Positions 1-7,835 of a DNA stretch of 64,000 nt are shown here, piece after piece; position 1 is the stretch's first letter, and each line of letters begins with the position of its first letter. The notes below the pieces were generated by a model, which worked only from the letters and a program-made list of their open reading frames with translations, had not been told where the DNA came from and ran no database searches. This DNA comes from Streptomyces armeniacus (GTDB lineage Bacteria > Actinomycetota > Actinomycetes > Streptomycetales > Streptomycetaceae): the NCBI RefSeq assembly GCF_003355155.1, contig NZ_CP031320.1, positions 3,959,367 to 4,023,366 on the forward strand, read 5' to 3'. The translations under genes and the position numbers were made by a program.

Positions 1-1198
1 CGACCGTGATCTCGCCGACGGCGCCCGGCGGCGCCTCCAGCCCGTCGTGCCACTCCGGGACGGCCTCGTCGGTGAGGCCGATGACCCGTACGAGATTCCC
101 CGGCAGCGGCCACCCGAGGCAGGTGCCGTGCCCGCCCTCCGTCAGCCGGCGGACGTCACCGAGGAGTTCACGGCTGTCGAGGGCGCTCACGGGCATCGCC
201 TCGGTGGCGCCGTACACGGAGGTCACCGTCGCGTCCGCCGGCAGGCACGGGCGCAGCCGCTCCGCCGTACGCGGGTCGAGGGAGGCGCCGCCGCACACGA
301 CGGCCCGCAGCGACTCCAGTACGACACCCTCTGCCGCGCAGTGCCGCGCCAGCCGGTCCAGCGGTACCGGCGACGCGAACAGCCCGGCGACGCCGAACCG
401 GCGGATGTCCCGTACGAGCACGGCGGGATCGGCGGACGCCGGGCGGAGGAAGTCCATGTCCGGGACCACCATGCTGAACCCCAGCGCCGTGCCGCCCAGC
501 GCGAACGGAGGCAGCGTCGACATGCCCACCTCGCCCGGCTCCAGCGGCCACACGTCGCGCGCCATGCGGAGCTGCGCGGACAGCTGGCGCGTGCGGTACT
601 CGACGGCCTTCGGGAGCCCGGTGGCACCGGAGGTGAAGGCGAGCATCGCGACGGGGTCCGGGCCTGGTTCCGGGCCCGGGCCCGGCTTCGGTTCCGGGGC
701 GTCGGGCGCTTCGGGTGCGGCGGGCTGTGCGGCGCTCAGTGCGCACAGGCGGTCGAGGGAGACGCCGTACAGGCGCGGCACCTGCCCCCCGACGACAATC
801 GACAGCCGTACGGTGCGCCGCGCCCACCCCAGCAGCAGCCGCGCCGCGTGCGCGCGCGGCACCCCGATGAACGCCTCCGGCGCCACCGTGTCCAGACACG
901 CCTTCACCGCCGGCTTTGCGATGCCCGGGTCGATCAGCACCGGTACGGCGCCGATCCTGCTCAACGCACCGGCCAGCGCGGCCAGTTCCGGGCCCGGCGG
1001 CACCATCAGACACGTACGGGTGCCGGGCCGCAGCCCCGCGTACGTCAGCGCGCTCGTGTACGCGTCGCAGCGCGCGCTCAGCTCCCCGTACGTCACCGCC
1101 GTGTGCCGCCCGCCGGTGGCAGGGCTGCGCAGGGCGACCGCTTCCGGGTGCGTGCGCGCCGCCTGCTCGACGCCGTCGAGAAGCCGCGCCGTCGGCAT
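1..1198 (-). CDS. oleC: OleC-like AMP-dependent acyl ligase (beta-lactone synthetase family), 3' end cut by window
   Basis: This is an ANL-superfamily adenylating enzyme of which about 399 residues are visible; the C-terminus lies beyond base 1. The P-loop reads TSGATGLPK (usual form TSGSTGxPK), followed by the A5-type motif VYGATEAMPVS and an N-terminal RIGAVPVLIDPGI stretch. The last two resemble OleC, which converts beta-hydroxy acids to beta-lactones in long-chain olefin synthesis; ordinary acyl-CoA synthetases differ there. The ATG at 1198 follows AGGAAG by about 7 nt and lies 10 nt after the stop of the OleB-like gene, so the two are co-transcribed. The genes beyond base 1 should be oleD or oleA if the pathway is complete. 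A plain fatty-acid-CoA ligase remains possible. Confidence 0.75.
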   Translation of the reverse strand, partial: MPTARLLDGVEQAARTHPEAVALRSPATGGRHTAVTYGELSARCDAYTSALTYAGLRPGTRTCLMVPPGPELAALAGALSRIGAVPVLIDPGIAKPAVKACLDTVAPEAFIGVPRAHAARLLLGWARRTVRLSIVVGGQVPRLYGVSLDRLCALSAAQPAAPEAPDAPEPKPGPGPEPGPDPVAMLAFTSGATGLPKAVEYRTRQLSAQLRMARDVWPLEPGEVGMSTLPPFALGGTALGFSMVVPDMDFLRPASADPAVLVRDIRRFGVAGLFASPVPLDRLARHCAAEGVVLESLRAVVCGGASLDPRTAERLRPCLPADATVTSVYGATEAMPVSALDSRELLGDVRRLTEGGHGTCLGWPLPGNLVRVIGLTDEAVPEWHDGLEAPPGAVGEITV

Positions 1199-1208
1199 GC
1201 CCGCTTCC

Positions 1209-2207
1209 TCAGGCACGTGGCGCCCGGGGAGCGGCCGCGTGCGTGCCCGACGACGGGGACGGCGACGGCGCCGCCGACGCCGACAGGAAGTCGCGTACGT
1301 CCTGGGTGACACGCAGCGGCGCGTCCTCGAGGAGCAGGTGCCCCGCCTCCGGATACAGCCGCGGCCGCGCGTGCGGCATACGGCGCAGCCACTCCGCCAG
1401 CACACGGTCGTCGAACACGGGATCGCGCATGCCCCAGCACAGCAGCGTCGGCACACGGCGGAGCACGTCCAGGTCGTCGCCCAGGCGCCGCGCCATGTCC
1501 CAGCCCATGTCGGACGGATGGAGCGGGATCGCCCGCACGAACTCCTCGATGGAACGCCGCTCCCCGGCGCGCCCGTACGGTGCGAGATACGCCTTCCGCA
1601 CCGCCCGCGGCATACGGCTGCGCAGCCCCAGATACGTCACCGCGCGCGCGAAGATGTTGTACCGGTTGCTGAGCCGGGCCAGCAGCGCCGAATCGTGCAC
1701 CGCCCGCAGCCCCCAGTGCAGCCGGTGCCCCTCCGGCCACGGGAACGCCACCGTATTGAGGATGACCAGTCGCGCCACCCGCTCCGGATGGCTGCACGCC
1801 CAGCGCAGCCCGAGCGGTCCGCCCCAGTCGTGCACCACCACCGTCCAGCCGTCCTCGGGCGCGCCGTCCTCCCGTACGAGATGCCGTACGAGTCCCTCCA
1901 CGCGCTCCACACGGGCGTCGAACCCGTCGGCCGTGAACGGCTCCGCCGGACGGCTCGACAGGCCCATGCCGCCGAGGTCCGGCGCTACGCAGCGGTGGTC
2001 GGCGCGGAGGCCGGAGATCAGGCGGCGCCAGTAGTAGCTCCAGGTGGGGTTGCCGTGCAGCATCAGCACGGGCGCGCCGCCGGGCGGGCCCTCGGCGACG
2101 TAGTGCTGCCGCCCGGCGGAGCTGTCGAACCAGCGGCTCTGGAAGGGGTAGTCGGGGAGGACGCGGGGGCGCGGGCGTGCCGAACGGGGCGTCAGCTGGT
2201 CTGTCAT
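1209..2207 (-). CDS. oleB: OleB-like alpha/beta hydrolase (haloalkane-dehalogenase fold)
   Basis: 332 residues, full length for the haloalkane dehalogenase/OleB group. The oxyanion-hole motif HGNPTWSYYW is at residues 51-60. The nucleophile is an aspartate (Asp127 in VVHDWGG), not the serine of esterases, and a late GH pair (EAGHLLLED) supplies the catalytic histidine. OleB proteins use this scaffold to decarboxylate beta-lactones to cis-olefins. The call rests on the adjoining OleC-like ligase; without it 'haloalkane dehalogenase-like hydrolase' would be the safe name. It is the first gene of a leftward operon and is divergent from the aldo/keto reductase. The C-terminal tail is a low-complexity Ala/Pro/Ser stretch. 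Confidence 0.72.
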   Translation of the reverse strand: MTDQLTPRSARPRPRVLPDYPFQSRWFDSSAGRQHYVAEGPPGGAPVLMLHGNPTWSYYWRRLISGLRADHRCVAPDLGGMGLSSRPAEPFTADGFDARVERVEGLVRHLVREDGAPEDGWTVVVHDWGGPLGLRWACSHPERVARLVILNTVAFPWPEGHRLHWGLRAVHDSALLARLSNRYNIFARAVTYLGLRSRMPRAVRKAYLAPYGRAGERRSIEEFVRAIPLHPSDMGWDMARRLGDDLDVLRRVPTLLCWGMRDPVFDDRVLAEWLRRMPHARPRLYPEAGHLLLEDAPLRVTQDVRDFLSASAAPSPSPSSGTHAAAPRAPRA

Positions 2208-2393
2208 CGCCAGAACAATGGCAGCGCACGGCTGTCTTCGGCCGTCCGGAGCAGGGCACGGCCCGGCATTTCACGCGATGGGATGACGGTCGGCGCTGTG
2301 GTGTGACGAGGGGCCTCGCGGCCGCGGAATCCGGTTGGCGGCGGGGCCCGTGCGGTGCACGATGGGGCGGGCGCGGTCGGCGCCCTCGTACGG

Positions 2394-2492
2394 TGCGGCC
2401 GTACGGCGCGGTGTTGTACGGAGCGGCCGTGCGGAACGGTCGTGCGGAACGGCCGTACGGAGCGGCCGTACGGAGCGGCCGTACGGAGCGGC
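2394..2492. repeat. 13-bp tandem repeat upstream of the aldo/keto reductase
   Basis: Five contiguous 13-mers of the form ARCGGYCGTRCGG run from 2422 to 2486. A partial unit follows to 2492, and one more unit (2394-2406) is separated by a 15-bp variant. Each unit carries a CCGTACGG-like palindrome. The array ends 8 bp before the ribosome-binding site, so it occupies the promoter/leader region of the rightward gene inside the roughly 300-bp divergent spacer with oleB. Confidence 0.85.
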
Positions 2493-2513
2493 GCTCACAC
2501 AGGAGGTCCGCGT

Positions 2514-3479
2514 ATGAGGACGAACCGGCTCGGGCAGAGCGCGGTGGCCGTCACCGAACTCGGCTTCGGCGGCGGACCGCTCGGCGGACTCTTCGAGTCG
2601 CTGGACGACGACACCGCGGCCGCCGCGCTGGCCGCGGCCTGGGACAGCGGCATCCGCTACTACGACACCTCGCCGCACTACGGCATCGGCGTTTCGGAAC
2701 GCCGCACCGGCGCACTCCTGCGCGACCGGCCGCGCGAGTCGTGCACCCTCTCGACGAAGGTCGGCAGGCTGCTCGTACCGCAGGACCCGGATGGCCGCAC
2801 GGACGAGTCGTTCCAGGTGCCCGCGACGCACCGCAGGGTGTGGGATTTCTCCCGCGACGGCATCCTGCGCAGCGTCGAGGACTCATTGGAGCGGATGGGC
2901 GTCGACCGTATCGACGTGCTGTTCCTGCACGACGCGGAGGAGCGCTTCGAGACCGCCCTCCGCGACGGCTACCCGGCGCTCGCCGAACTCCGCGCGCAGG
3001 GTGTCGTCGGCGCGGTCGGCGCCGGTATGTACGACAGCGCGCTGCTCACCCGGCTCGTACGCGAGACGGACGCGGACGTGGTGATGCTGTCCGGCCGTTA
3101 CACGCTGCTGGACCACAGCGCGGGTGGCGATCTGCTGCCTGCGTGCGCGGAGCGCGGCGTCTCCGTCCTGGCCGCCTCCGTCTTCAACTCCGGCCTGCTG
3201 GCCACTCCGCGGCCTGCGGACGACGCCCCGTTCGACTACGCGCCCGCCGCGCCGGAACTCGTACGGCGCGCCCGCCGCATCGCGGACGTCTGCGCCGCGC
3301 ACGGCGTGACGCTCCCGCAGGCGGCACTCGCGTTCCCGCGGCGGCACCCTGCGGTGGCGGGCGTCGTGGTCGGCATGCGGTCGGCGGACGAAGTCCACCG
3401 GAACGTACGGGACTTCGGGGCGGAGATCCCGCCGGGCCTGTGGTCGGACCTCCAGGGGCAGAACCTGCTGGCCGAGTAG
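2514..3479 (+). CDS. Aldo/keto reductase (L-fucose / D-threo-aldose dehydrogenase-like)
   Basis: 321 residues. The N-terminus gives the AKR signature: GFGGGPLGGLFES, then a YYDTSPHYGIGVSE segment with the catalytic Asp and Tyr, and a Lys in LSTKVGR. The family is a TIM barrel that oxidises or reduces sugars with NAD(P); the closest type I can place is the D-threo-aldose 1-dehydrogenase/pyridoxal dehydrogenase branch. The ATG at 2514 is chosen because AGGAGG (2501-2506) precedes it by 7 nt; an in-frame upstream extension would be encoded by the 13-bp repeats and is rejected. It stands alone on this strand, and the 3' side carries REP-like repeats before the convergent ABC transporter. Confidence 0.88.
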   Translation: MRTNRLGQSAVAVTELGFGGGPLGGLFESLDDDTAAAALAAAWDSGIRYYDTSPHYGIGVSERRTGALLRDRPRESCTLSTKVGRLLVPQDPDGRTDESFQVPATHRRVWDFSRDGILRSVEDSLERMGVDRIDVLFLHDAEERFETALRDGYPALAELRAQGVVGAVGAGMYDSALLTRLVRETDADVVMLSGRYTLLDHSAGGDLLPACAERGVSVLAASVFNSGLLATPRPADDAPFDYAPAAPELVRRARRIADVCAAHGVTLPQAALAFPRRHPAVAGVVVGMRSADEVHRNVRDFGAEIPPGLWSDLQGQNLLAE

Positions 3480-3507
3480 CACCTCTGGCCCGCCGCCCGC
3501 CACTGTC

Positions 3508-3694
3508 AGCCCGTCCGGCGTTTGAGGACGGACCTGGATGGCCACCGGGCTGTGGGTGGTCCCGAAGCGGTGTGACCACCGGCGGGCCCGTTGTGGCCGG
3601 GGTCCGTCCTCAATCGCCGGACGGGCTTGGTGGGTGGCTGAGCACCTGGTCCACGGTTGTGGCCGGGGTCCGTCCTCAATCGCCGGACGGGCTT
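3508..3694. repeat. REP-like repeat locus 1 (three copies)
   Basis: This convergent gap holds three copies of the dispersed element with core GTCCGGCGNTTGAGGAC. One copy is in forward orientation (3508-3534). Two are in reverse orientation (about 3590-3628 and 3656-3694), themselves a direct repeat of about 39 bp that begins GTTGTGGCCGGGG and has a 66-bp period. Each copy can fold by itself through CCGTCC/GGACGG arms, and the forward copy can pair with either reverse copy. It may also act as a bidirectional terminator. Confidence 0.85.
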
Positions 3695-3717
3695 GTGGGT
3701 TGCGGCCGGGCCGGCGG

Positions 3718-5055
3718 TCAGGCGGCCACCGTGACGGCCGCGACGGCCGGCGTCTTCAGCGAACGCCGCGCCGTCCCGATGCTCGTGATCAGCGTCGCCG
3801 CCGCCGCGAGCGCCGCGACCGCCAGCCAGGTGCCGGGGCCCTGGTCCGGCCAGACCGTGTCCGTACGGACGATGTTGAACGGCAGGATCCCGGCGAGCCC
3901 CGCCACCGTGCCGAAGAACACCCCGGTGAACGTCAGTACGACCGACTCGGTGCCGACCATCGCGAGCACCTGCCTCGGCGTGGCCCCGGCCAGCCGCTGG
4001 CCGCCGAACTCCCGGCCGCGGTACGACGTCGCCGCGTACAGCGTGTTGATCAGCATGATGCAGGCGAAGGCGACGATGATCCCGACGATCACGAGGTTCA
4101 GCGACTCGAGGTTCTTGTCGTCGACCGACTTCTCGACGCCGGACGCCGCGATCGCGTCGCTCTCGATGAACTGCATGTACACGGTCGCGACGGCGACCCC
4201 CGTGAAGAGGATCATCGGCATCAGCACGCCGGACAGCTGCGTGGCGCGCTGCCGCATGTTGTGCACGGTGAGGTAGCCGCCGGCGCCCGCGACGGCCTCG
4301 ATCGGGCGGGCGAACCAGCGCAGCAGCGTCCGCAGCAGCGCCGGGGACAGGGCCGCGAAGCCGATCGACAGGAAGATCGCGCCGTACGCGGCGGGTGCCA
4401 TCAGGGCGGGCTCGTCCGCGTCGATCGCGAAGGTGCTCGCGCAGCTGCCGAGGGCGGTGACGCACGCGAGGCCGCCGCCGATGTTGCGGAGCCGGTTGCG
4501 CGGCGCGCGTCCGCCCGCGGCGGCCTTCGTGGCACGGCGTACGGCGAGCCAGGCGGCGCCCACGGAGGCCAGCAGCGTGATGAGGAGGCCCGCGGACAGG
4601 GCGATCGGCCCGAAGGCGTAGTCGACGTTCTTCGCGACCTGCCCGGAGTCCTGGAACGAGTTGAGCAGCGTGTTCCCGGCGATCATCGCGGGCACCACGG
4701 CCAGCAGCATCCCGGCCAGGCCGACCAGCGCGGCCTCGCCCATGATCATGCGCTTGATCTGGGCGGGGGTGGCGCCGGAGCAGCGCAGCAGGCTGATCTC
4801 CTCGTCGCGCTGCCGGACGTTCACGGTCAGCGTGGAGGCGACGGCGAAGAACACCAGCAGGGTGCCGTAGCTGCCGACGACGCCGCCGGTCAGGCTGAGG
4901 ATCTCCTTGCTCTTGTCGTCGATGCCGGCCGCCGCGGCGGTGTCGTGCATCGAGTTGAACATCATCACGATCCCGGCGCCCAGGAAGGCCGAGAGCAAGG
5001 TGGCGGCGAAGCGTCCGGGACGCTGCCGTACGGAGCGGAAGGCCAGATCGAACAT
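3718..5055 (-). CDS. FtsX-like ABC transporter permease
   Basis: 445 residues with FtsX/MacB-type permease architecture. There is an N-terminal membrane anchor, a central multi-span block containing the EISLLRCSGATPAQIKRMI coupling segment, and a C-terminal four-span FtsX domain with the matching GATPRQVLAMVG. The two halves look like a duplicated unit. With the ATPase 3 nt upstream it forms an exporter of the lipoprotein/peptide/antibiotic (MacB/BceAB-like) class; the substrate is unknown. No two-component system is adjacent, so a Bce-type bacitracin module is not supported. It is the distal gene of the leftward operon and ends in the REP-like locus. Confidence 0.88.
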   Translation of the reverse strand: MFDLAFRSVRQRPGRFAATLLSAFLGAGIVMMFNSMHDTAAAAGIDDKSKEILSLTGGVVGSYGTLLVFFAVASTLTVNVRQRDEEISLLRCSGATPAQIKRMIMGEAALVGLAGMLLAVVPAMIAGNTLLNSFQDSGQVAKNVDYAFGPIALSAGLLITLLASVGAAWLAVRRATKAAAGGRAPRNRLRNIGGGLACVTALGSCASTFAIDADEPALMAPAAYGAIFLSIGFAALSPALLRTLLRWFARPIEAVAGAGGYLTVHNMRQRATQLSGVLMPMILFTGVAVATVYMQFIESDAIAASGVEKSVDDKNLESLNLVIVGIIVAFACIMLINTLYAATSYRGREFGGQRLAGATPRQVLAMVGTESVVLTFTGVFFGTVAGLAGILPFNIVRTDTVWPDQGPGTWLAVAALAAAATLITSIGTARRSLKTPAVAAVTVAA

Positions 5056-5058
5056 CGG

Positions 5059-5862
5059 TCACACCCCCATCTGCATGGTGTTGTCGCCGGTGACACCCAC
5101 GGCGTCGCCCAGGTGCGCGAGGCGCTCGGCGACCGCGTCGACGGTGGGCGTCTGCATCTGGCCGGCGAGCCGGCCGTCCGCGAGGAAGAGCACGGAGTCC
5201 GCGTACGAGGCGGCGACCGGGTCGTGCGTCACCATGACCACAGTGCGGCCGTGCAGCCGTACGGTCTCCTGCAGCAGCTGCAGTACGTCCCGCGCGCTGC
5301 GCATGTCCAGCGCGCCGGTCGGCTCGTCCGCGAAGATCACGCTGGGCTCGGTGACGAGCGCGCGGGCGATGGCGACGCGCTGCCGCTGGCCGCCGGAAAG
5401 GGCGTCCGGGCGGTGGTGCAGCCGGTCGCCGAGGCCGACCTGGCCGAGGATCTCCTCCGTACGCGCACGGTTGACGCGGTCGCCGGAGAGTTTCATCGGC
5501 AGGGTGGTGTTCTGTGCAACGTTGAGCGTCGGCAGCAGGTTGTACTGCTGGAAGACGAAGCCGATCCGGCGGCGGCGGAACTTCGTCAGCTGAGCCTCCG
5601 TACCGCCCGTCATCTCCTCGCCGTCCACCATGACCACTCCGTGGTCCGGCCGGTCCAGCCCGGCCGCGCACTGCAGCAGCGTGGACTTGCCGGAACCGGA
5701 CGGCCCCATGACGGCGGTGAAACTGCCGGCCGGAAGGCTGAGGCTCACACCGTCCAGTGCCTTCACGGCGTTCTCCGCGGTGCCGTAGACCTTGGTGACG
5801 TCGACGAGACGCAGCGCCTCGGCGCTCCTGGTGGTTCCGGCCCCGTTCTTGCGACCAAACAT
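5059..5862 (-). CDS. ABC transporter ATP-binding protein
   Basis: About 267 residues. Walker A GPSGSGKST, Q-loop FVFQQYNLLP, signature LSGGQRQRVAIARAL, Walker B VIFADEPTGALD and switch histidine VTHDP are all intact, as in MacB/LolD/BceA-type ATPases. Two ATG codons compete, at 5874 and 5862. The one at 5862 has GGGGA about 5 nt upstream, whereas 5874 sits directly against GAGGGGA, so 5862 is preferred. It is coupled to the permease (3-nt gap). A second system of the same kind lies at 36.8-40.3 kb and has very similar ATPase motifs. Confidence 0.9.
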   Translation of the reverse strand: MFGRKNGAGTTRSAEALRLVDVTKVYGTAENAVKALDGVSLSLPAGSFTAVMGPSGSGKSTLLQCAAGLDRPDHGVVMVDGEEMTGGTEAQLTKFRRRRIGFVFQQYNLLPTLNVAQNTTLPMKLSGDRVNRARTEEILGQVGLGDRLHHRPDALSGGQRQRVAIARALVTEPSVIFADEPTGALDMRSARDVLQLLQETVRLHGRTVVMVTHDPVAASYADSVLFLADGRLAGQMQTPTVDAVAERLAHLGDAVGVTGDNTMQMGV

Positions 5863-6068
5863 CGTTGTCCCCATTCCCCTCGGGCGCTCTCTGCGCCACG
5901 TCTACGAAGCTACGGAGGGCGACGTCCGGGCACATGGGGTCCACAACCCAAGTGGGAGGTGGTGTTACGTGTACCCCCTTGCACGGTCCAGACGGCCTCC
6001 GGGGGTGGGGGAGCCAGGGGGCCTGCGTCCGGTACGGGTGGCTTCACCGGCGCGTCCCGTCCGGCGCG

Positions 6069-6773
6069 CTACGCGGTGGGGCGCTTGCGTGCCAGCAGGA
6101 ACGCCTGCGGGGTGCGCTCCGTGAAGTCGCCCTCGTCGTCGGCCTCGCGCAGCAGCCGGGCGCGTACGGGCAGGCCCGCGTCGTCCAGCAGCGCGGCGAT
6201 CTGCTCCGGGCGGCGCCGGTGGAAGTCCAGCGCGATCGGGCGGCCGTACGCCTCCGTCAGCCGCAGCGGTTCGTCGCCGACCTGGAACGCGAGCAGCACA
6301 TGGCCGCCGGGGGCAAGCACCCGGTGGAACTCGGCGAAGACGGCGGGCAGTTGCTCCTCCTCGATGTGGATGACCGAGTACCAGGCGACGACGCCGCCGA
6401 GGGAGCCGTCCGGCGCGTCCAGGGACAGCATCGAGCCCACGTCGAACCGCAGGCCGGGCTCCGACTGCCGGGCCACGGCGATCATTTCGGGGGAGAGATC
6501 CACGCCGGAGGCGGGGAGGCCGAGCCCGGCCAGATGCGCGGTCACGCGGCCGGTGCCGCAGCCGACCTCGAGTACGGGCAGCGGGCCGTCCCCGTTGGCG
6601 CTGCTGCCGCCGCCACCGCCGCCACCGCCCGTACGTACGAGGTCCGCGAATCCGGCGAGCATCCCGCGGTCCAGGGGCTTGGCGGCGAGTTCGCCGGCGG
6701 CGTGGCGGGCGTAGTCGGCGGCGATGGTGTCGTACGAGGTACGGGTGGCGTGCACGTAATCCGGTTCGGTCAC
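6069..6773 (-). CDS. Class I SAM-dependent methyltransferase
   Basis: 234 residues. The SAM-binding motif I is VLEVGCGTGRVT, followed by the acidic ribose-binding SGVDLSPEM and the motif IV region WYSVIHIEEEQ, as in UbiE/Methyltransf_11-type enzymes. An eight-glycine run with two serines just before motif I is encoded by a GCC/ACC microsatellite on the + strand and is probably a lineage-specific loop expansion. The substrate cannot be inferred. The gene is transcribed alone, with a gap of about 200 bp to the ABC ATPase and divergent from the kinase-like gene. Confidence 0.85.
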   Translation of the reverse strand: MTEPDYVHATRTSYDTIAADYARHAAGELAAKPLDRGMLAGFADLVRTGGGGGGGGSSANGDGPLPVLEVGCGTGRVTAHLAGLGLPASGVDLSPEMIAVARQSEPGLRFDVGSMLSLDAPDGSLGGVVAWYSVIHIEEEQLPAVFAEFHRVLAPGGHVLLAFQVGDEPLRLTEAYGRPIALDFHRRRPEQIAALLDDAGLPVRARLLREADDEGDFTERTPQAFLLARKRPTA

Positions 6774-6894
6774 GGCGGGAGGTTACTCCGGGCGTGCGCC
6801 TTCCGTCGCGGAGGGCCGGTCGCGGCGAAAACCGTGTGCACGGCGGCCGTTCGGGGTGCGACGATGCGTCGCCGAGCGGGAGGGGAGCGAGCGG

Positions 6895-7524
6895 GTGGCT
6901 GGTGCGGAGGCGTCTGCGGGGTGCCTGATCCTGTCGGGGATGCCCGGGGCGGGCAAGTCGACGGTGGCGCCGCTGGTGGCCGCCCGGCACGCGCGTGCGG
7001 CGCACATCAGCGGGGACGTCCTCTCGTACATGGTCGTCCAGGGCCGGGTCGGCTTCAACGGGCAGCCCGCTGAGGAGTCCGCGCGCCAACTGCGGCTGTG
7101 CGCCCGCAACATGTGCACCCTTGCCAACAATTTCGCCGACAACGGCATCTTCCCGGTCATCGAGTACGCCATCGACAACCCCGGGATGCTGGACTACATG
7201 CTCGCCGAACTGCGTCCCAGGCCCGTCGTGTTCGTCGTTCTGGCCCCTCCCCTGGAGGTGTGCCGGCAGCGCAACGCCGCGCGGGCCGTCGAGCACCAGG
7301 TCCACTTCGACTTCTCCCCCTACTACCGGGCGATGCGCGAGCAACTGGGCGAAGTCGGCTGGTGGCTGGACACCGCGGCGCTCTCGCCGGAGGAGACCGC
7401 CGACCTGATCGCCGCACGCGCGCACGACACGGCCGCGCTCCGTACGGATCTCCCTGCGAGCTGCGCCGCGCCATCAGGTGGGGCGTTGGGGCCAGCCGCT
7501 GGGGGCGGACGCGGCGGTCCGTAG
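6895..7524 (+). CDS. P-loop kinase-like ATPase
   Basis: About 209 residues. The N-terminus shows Walker A GMPGAGKST followed by LVAARHARAAHISGD, the layout of small AAA_33-type kinases such as gluconate kinase, chloramphenicol phosphotransferase or polynucleotide-kinase-like proteins. A DxxR-like segment EVCRQRNAARA follows further on. The GTG at 6895 is preferred because GGGAGGGG precedes it by about 9 nt; an earlier GTG at 6856 would add 13 unremarkable residues. The last 25 residues are low-complexity Gly/Ala. The substrate is unknown, and there is no operon partner. Confidence 0.75.
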   Translation: MAGAEASAGCLILSGMPGAGKSTVAPLVAARHARAAHISGDVLSYMVVQGRVGFNGQPAEESARQLRLCARNMCTLANNFADNGIFPVIEYAIDNPGMLDYMLAELRPRPVVFVVLAPPLEVCRQRNAARAVEHQVHFDFSPYYRAMREQLGEVGWWLDTAALSPEETADLIAARAHDTAALRTDLPASCAAPSGGALGPAAGGGRGGP

Positions 7525-7538
7525 CCGCCACGCGGGGC

Positions 7539-7712
7539 TCAGGCCGGTTCCACTGCCGGCTCCGCTCCGGGGCCGAAGGCCAGCAGGAAGGTGCGGACGG
7601 CGGCCTGGGCGGCGGCCCGCAGTTCGGTTTCGGGGACCGCGCGCGTGCCGAGCAGCGACCGCTGCTCCATCGGCCCGGTGAGCAGCGCGAGGAACTGCTC
7701 GGCGGCCGCCGC
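7539..7712 (-). pseudogene. C-terminal remnant of a TetR-type regulator
   Basis: About 57 codons on the minus strand read as the end of a TetR C-terminal helix bundle: EQFLALLTGPMEQRSLLGT, then an Ala-rich helix ending VRTFLLAFGPGAEPA and a stop. No HTH domain lies upstream in any frame, because the space is taken by another fragment and by the MerR gene. I read it as a truncated relic; the family assignment is by pattern only. Confidence 0.4.
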
Positions 7713-7745
7713 CCGCCGGCTGCACCGGGAGACCACCCGGCTCCT

Positions 7746-7835
7746 CGGCAGACGGCGGTCTGGGTCGCCCGCGACGGCGAAGACGTGCTGTTCGCCGTGG
7801 CGGCGGACCGTACGGTGGCGGATCAGGCGCCGCGC
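7746..7835 (+). pseudogene. Possible fragment of a pyridoxamine-5'-phosphate-oxidase-fold (F420-type) protein
   Basis: About 30 codons read AVWVARDGEDVLFAVAADRT, which resembles the second and third strands of PPOX/F420-dependent reductases (pattern VSPVWFxxDGDDLLFTT). No start or downstream part exists, and the 3' end overlaps the MerR gene. It is probably a relic; it could also be chance. Confidence 0.3.

Noticed and set aside
6..2306. A 766-codon open frame on the + strand opposite oleB/oleC
   Set aside because: It is the antisense shadow of two well-supported minus-strand genes; its product is compositionally random and has no domain.
3718..5862. Bacitracin-type Bce module
   Set aside because: The ABC pair has no neighbouring BceRS-like two-component system and the permease lacks the large Bce-type external domain.
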